Shown piece by piece: positions 6,103-7,992 of a stretch of 7,992 nucleotides of DNA (positions within the stretch are counted from its first letter, which is position 1; every line of letters begins with the position of its first letter). The notes under the pieces were generated by a model, which was not told the origin of the DNA, did no database searches, and saw only the letters and a list, made by a program, of their open reading frames with translations. Source of the DNA: an uncultured Candidatus Udaeobacter sp. (lineage in GTDB: Bacteria > Verrucomicrobiota > Verrucomicrobiia > Chthoniobacterales > UBA10450); NCBI GenBank assembly GCA_955652715.1, contig CATPBS010000300.1:1-7992 (forward strand). The letters are read 5' to 3'. The translations under genes were made by a program, and so were the position numbers.

Positions 6103-6205
6103 ACTTGAACCTTCAACGCAACATTCGACAACACTTCCATCATCGCTCATGAGGAATTTTTGGCAACGGCCAACCCGAAGCACTGTCTTAATTGAGACTC
6201 GCAAA
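6103..6205. promoter_or_regulatory. Divergent control region between the S41 protease and DUF885 genes
   Basis: These 103 nt separate two divergent genes and should hold both promoters. On the minus strand GAAGG (complement of 6110-6114) is the protease Shine-Dalgarno, 7 nt before its ATG. A short dyad TTGGC-AACG-GCCAA (6160-6173) lies near the middle and could be an operator. For the plus strand, TGTCTTAAT (6184-6192) resembles an extended -10 box, but TTGGCA (6160-6165) is 21 nt away, too far for a standard -35. No strong Shine-Dalgarno precedes the DUF885 ATG. Confidence 0.4.
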
Positions 6206-7992
6206 ATGAGTAACCGTTTTCTTCACTGGTCCGGGCAGCACAGGCTGGCAGTCCGCGACGGGGCGGAGTCGCTGCGGGGAAGCTCCGGTTCAAGGCCGCT
6301 TCCAGCGAAAGTTCGTTGGCTCGTCCTTTTACTGACGCTCTCTCTCCGCGCCGCGACCTTCGCTGCGGAAGCAGAGGATGCGGAGTATGAAGCGGTAGCC
6401 GAGGAATACATCAAAACTTATCTCGCGGCGCATCCGCTTCAGGGAACTGCTCTCGGCCTTCACGAATATGACGGCAAAATCAGCGATTACAGCCGGCTCG
6501 CGCTCGACGCGGAACTTTCCCGGCTGCGACGCTTCGATGATCGCCTGGCCAAATTCGATCCTGCCAAACTTAGTTCCCGCCAATCCATCGATCTGCGAAT
6601 TCTGCAGGCCGCCGTAAAGAAAGACCTCTTTGAAATGCAGGAGATGTCGATCTTCGAGCGAAATCCCATGGTCTATGCGCGCGCGGCCGATGTGAACGTT
6701 TATATCAAAAGAAATTTTGCGCCGCTTGAGGATCGCGTGCGCAGCCTGGTCGCGATTGAATGCCAAATCCCAAACATCCTCATCGCAGCGAGAACAAACC
6801 TCAACGAAACGCTTCCCAAACCATTTGTAGAACTTGCCATCCAGATCGCCAGAGGTTCGGCTGATTTTCTAAAGAAAGATCTCGTCGCCGCTGTCAGCGG
6901 GGTTAAAGACGAACAGGTCCGTGTCGCATTTCAGGAAGCCAATCGCAAAGCTGCGAGCGCGCTCAACGATTACGCAGCGTGGCTGGAGCGGGAAAAACTC
7001 CCGAAAGCCTCGCTCGATTTTGCCCTGGGCGAAGAAAAATTCAAACGCTTCCTGACTCAAACCGAGCTGGTCGATCTTTCGCCGCAAAAAATTCTTGAGA
7101 TCGGTTTGGCGCAGTTAAAAGCTGAACAGGACGCGTTTGGCGAGGCGGCGAAAAAGATCGATCCGAATAAGTCACCGATTGAAGTCTTCAAGCAAATCCA
7201 GAGCGAACACCCAACGCCGGACAAGCTCATCCCGGATGTTACTAAAGACCTCGACAAAATTCGCAAGTACGTTTTGAGCCATCATTTGGTCGGCATCCCC
7301 TCAGACATTCGCGCGAAAGTCAAAGAGACCCCGCAATATCTGCGCGCCACCTCCTTTGCATCGATGGATACGCCCGGTCCATTCGAGAAGCGCGCGACCG
7401 AGGCCTACTATTACGTCACACCTACGGAGAACGATTGGCCAGAGAAACAAAAACAGGAATGGCTCACCGCCTTTAACTACTACACTTCCGACGTTGTCTC
7501 GATTCATGAAGCTTATCCCGGTCATTACGTGCAGTTCCTGCACCTGAACGCCTCGCCCGCGAGCAAGGTTGAAAAGATCTTTGGCAGCTACGCGTTCATC
7601 GAAGGCTGGGCGCATTACTGCGAACAAATGATGCTCGACGAAGGATTCGGCGGTCCGACCAGCGCAACCCCGACCGAAGAGGACGCGAAACGCGCGGCCA
7701 AATATCGAATGGCTCAAGCCGATGAAGCGCTTCTGCGTTTATGCCGGTTATGTGTGTCGATCAAGATGCACACGCAAAACATGTCGATCGAAAAGGCAAC
7801 AAAATTTTTCCGAGACAATTGTTATTACGAGGAAAAACCGGCGCGCCAGGAAGCCATACGCGGCACTTTCGATCCCGGCTATCTCAATTACACCCTGGGT
7901 AAATTGCAGATCCTAAAATTGCGCGACGATTACAAGGCGCAAGAAGGCGACGATTTTTCATTACAAAAATTCCATAACGAGCTACTCAACCA
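6206..7992 (+). CDS. DUF885-family putative zinc metallopeptidase (3' end outside window)
   Basis: The frame is open from ATG at 6206 to the window edge, 595 residues. Family length is about 580-620, so only a short tail is missing. DUF885 proteins are exported, poorly characterised enzymes grouped with zincin-like peptidases. The C-terminal part shows the family's motifs: HEAYPGH (434-440, likely zinc-binding histidines and catalytic glutamate), EGWAHYCEQM (466-475, E466 a probable third ligand), and DPGYLNYTLGKLQILKLRDD near the end. The first 400 residues are mostly helical and charged. A hydrophobic signal segment (about 36-54, WLVLLLTLSLRAATFA) is preceded by an unusually long 35-residue N-region encoded by GC-rich, inverted-repeat DNA (6230-6303). 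No ATG, GTG or TTG start lies closer to the signal segment in frame. The substrate is unknown. The gene is divergent from the S41 protease, so both neighbours may act in the periplasm. Confidence 0.88.
   Translation, partial: MSNRFLHWSGQHRLAVRDGAESLRGSSGSRPLPAKVRWLVLLLTLSLRAATFAAEAEDAEYEAVAEEYIKTYLAAHPLQGTALGLHEYDGKISDYSRLALDAELSRLRRFDDRLAKFDPAKLSSRQSIDLRILQAAVKKDLFEMQEMSIFERNPMVYARAADVNVYIKRNFAPLEDRVRSLVAIECQIPNILIAARTNLNETLPKPFVELAIQIARGSADFLKKDLVAAVSGVKDEQVRVAFQEANRKAASALNDYAAWLEREKLPKASLDFALGEEKFKRFLTQTELVDLSPQKILEIGLAQLKAEQDAFGEAAKKIDPNKSPIEVFKQIQSEHPTPDKLIPDVTKDLDKIRKYVLSHHLVGIPSDIRAKVKETPQYLRATSFASMDTPGPFEKRATEAYYYVTPTENDWPEKQKQEWLTAFNYYTSDVVSIHEAYPGHYVQFLHLNASPASKVEKIFGSYAFIEGWAHYCEQMMLDEGFGGPTSATPTEEDAKRAAKYRMAQADEALLRLCRLCVSIKMHTQNMSIEKATKFFRDNCYYEEKPARQEAIRGTFDPGYLNYTLGKLQILKLRDDYKAQEGDDFSLQKFHNELLN

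Noticed and set aside
6103..6204. TTG start at 6204 or ATG at 6150 for the S41 protease
   Set aside because: Both would bury the signal peptide behind polar residues. The ATG at 6102 starts a standard signal peptide and has GAAGG 7 nt upstream.
6329..7717. Minus-strand open frames of 72-145 aa opposite the DUF885 gene
   Set aside because: They lie wholly antisense to a continuous 595-codon frame with family motifs and have no recognisable domain or ribosome-binding site.

Overview
The window looks like ordinary chromosomal housekeeping DNA from a moderately GC-rich Gram-negative-type bacterium. Exported proteins with Sec-type signal peptides are frequent. The gene content, plus short palindromic repeats scattered between and inside genes, would fit Verrucomicrobiota (Spartobacteria/Chthoniobacterales-like) or a related soil lineage. 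That placement is an inference from style, not from a diagnostic marker.

Layout. Positions 1-271 (minus) hold the 5' end of tuf (EF-Tu) preceded by tRNA-Thr(GGT), probably one transcript. Positions 272-572 have no gene but contain a perfect 11-bp palindrome. Positions 573-1487 (minus) encode an exported TPR protein with a C-terminal membrane anchor and a TTG start. It is divergent from an EamA/DMT-type transporter (1569-2549, plus), which is followed by a bacterial-type farnesyl/polyprenyl diphosphate synthase (ispA-like, 2673-3557, plus). Convergent to that is tsaD (3623-4696, minus; t6A tRNA modification). Upstream of tsaD on the same strand is a periplasmic S41 carboxyl-terminal processing protease (4804-6102, minus). 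Divergent from the protease is a DUF885-family putative metallopeptidase that runs off the right edge (6206-7992, plus, about 595 residues visible).

The genes do not form one pathway. They touch translation (tuf, tRNA-Thr, tsaD; t6A is made on ANN-decoding tRNAs, which include the tRNA-Thr here), isoprenoid synthesis (ispA) and envelope proteolysis or scaffolding (TPR protein, CTP protease, DUF885).

The most interesting signal is the repeats. A 56-bp element with 10-bp terminal inverted repeats (TGTAGGGCGT/ACGCCCTACA) lies between ispA and tsaD. A 59-bp relative of it lies inside tsaD, in frame, adding about 21 residues at a variable loop; without them TsaD would be 336 aa, the usual family size. 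Both copies are open in the same reading frame and would encode similar peptides, which recalls the Rickettsia palindromic elements. A second, unrelated inverted-repeat element (4691-4786) fills most of the protease-tsaD gap, and its outer end contains the tsaD start codon. A third, GC-rich inverted-repeat segment makes up the odd N-terminal extension of the DUF885 protein. I see no CRISPR array, transposase, phage gene or defence system.
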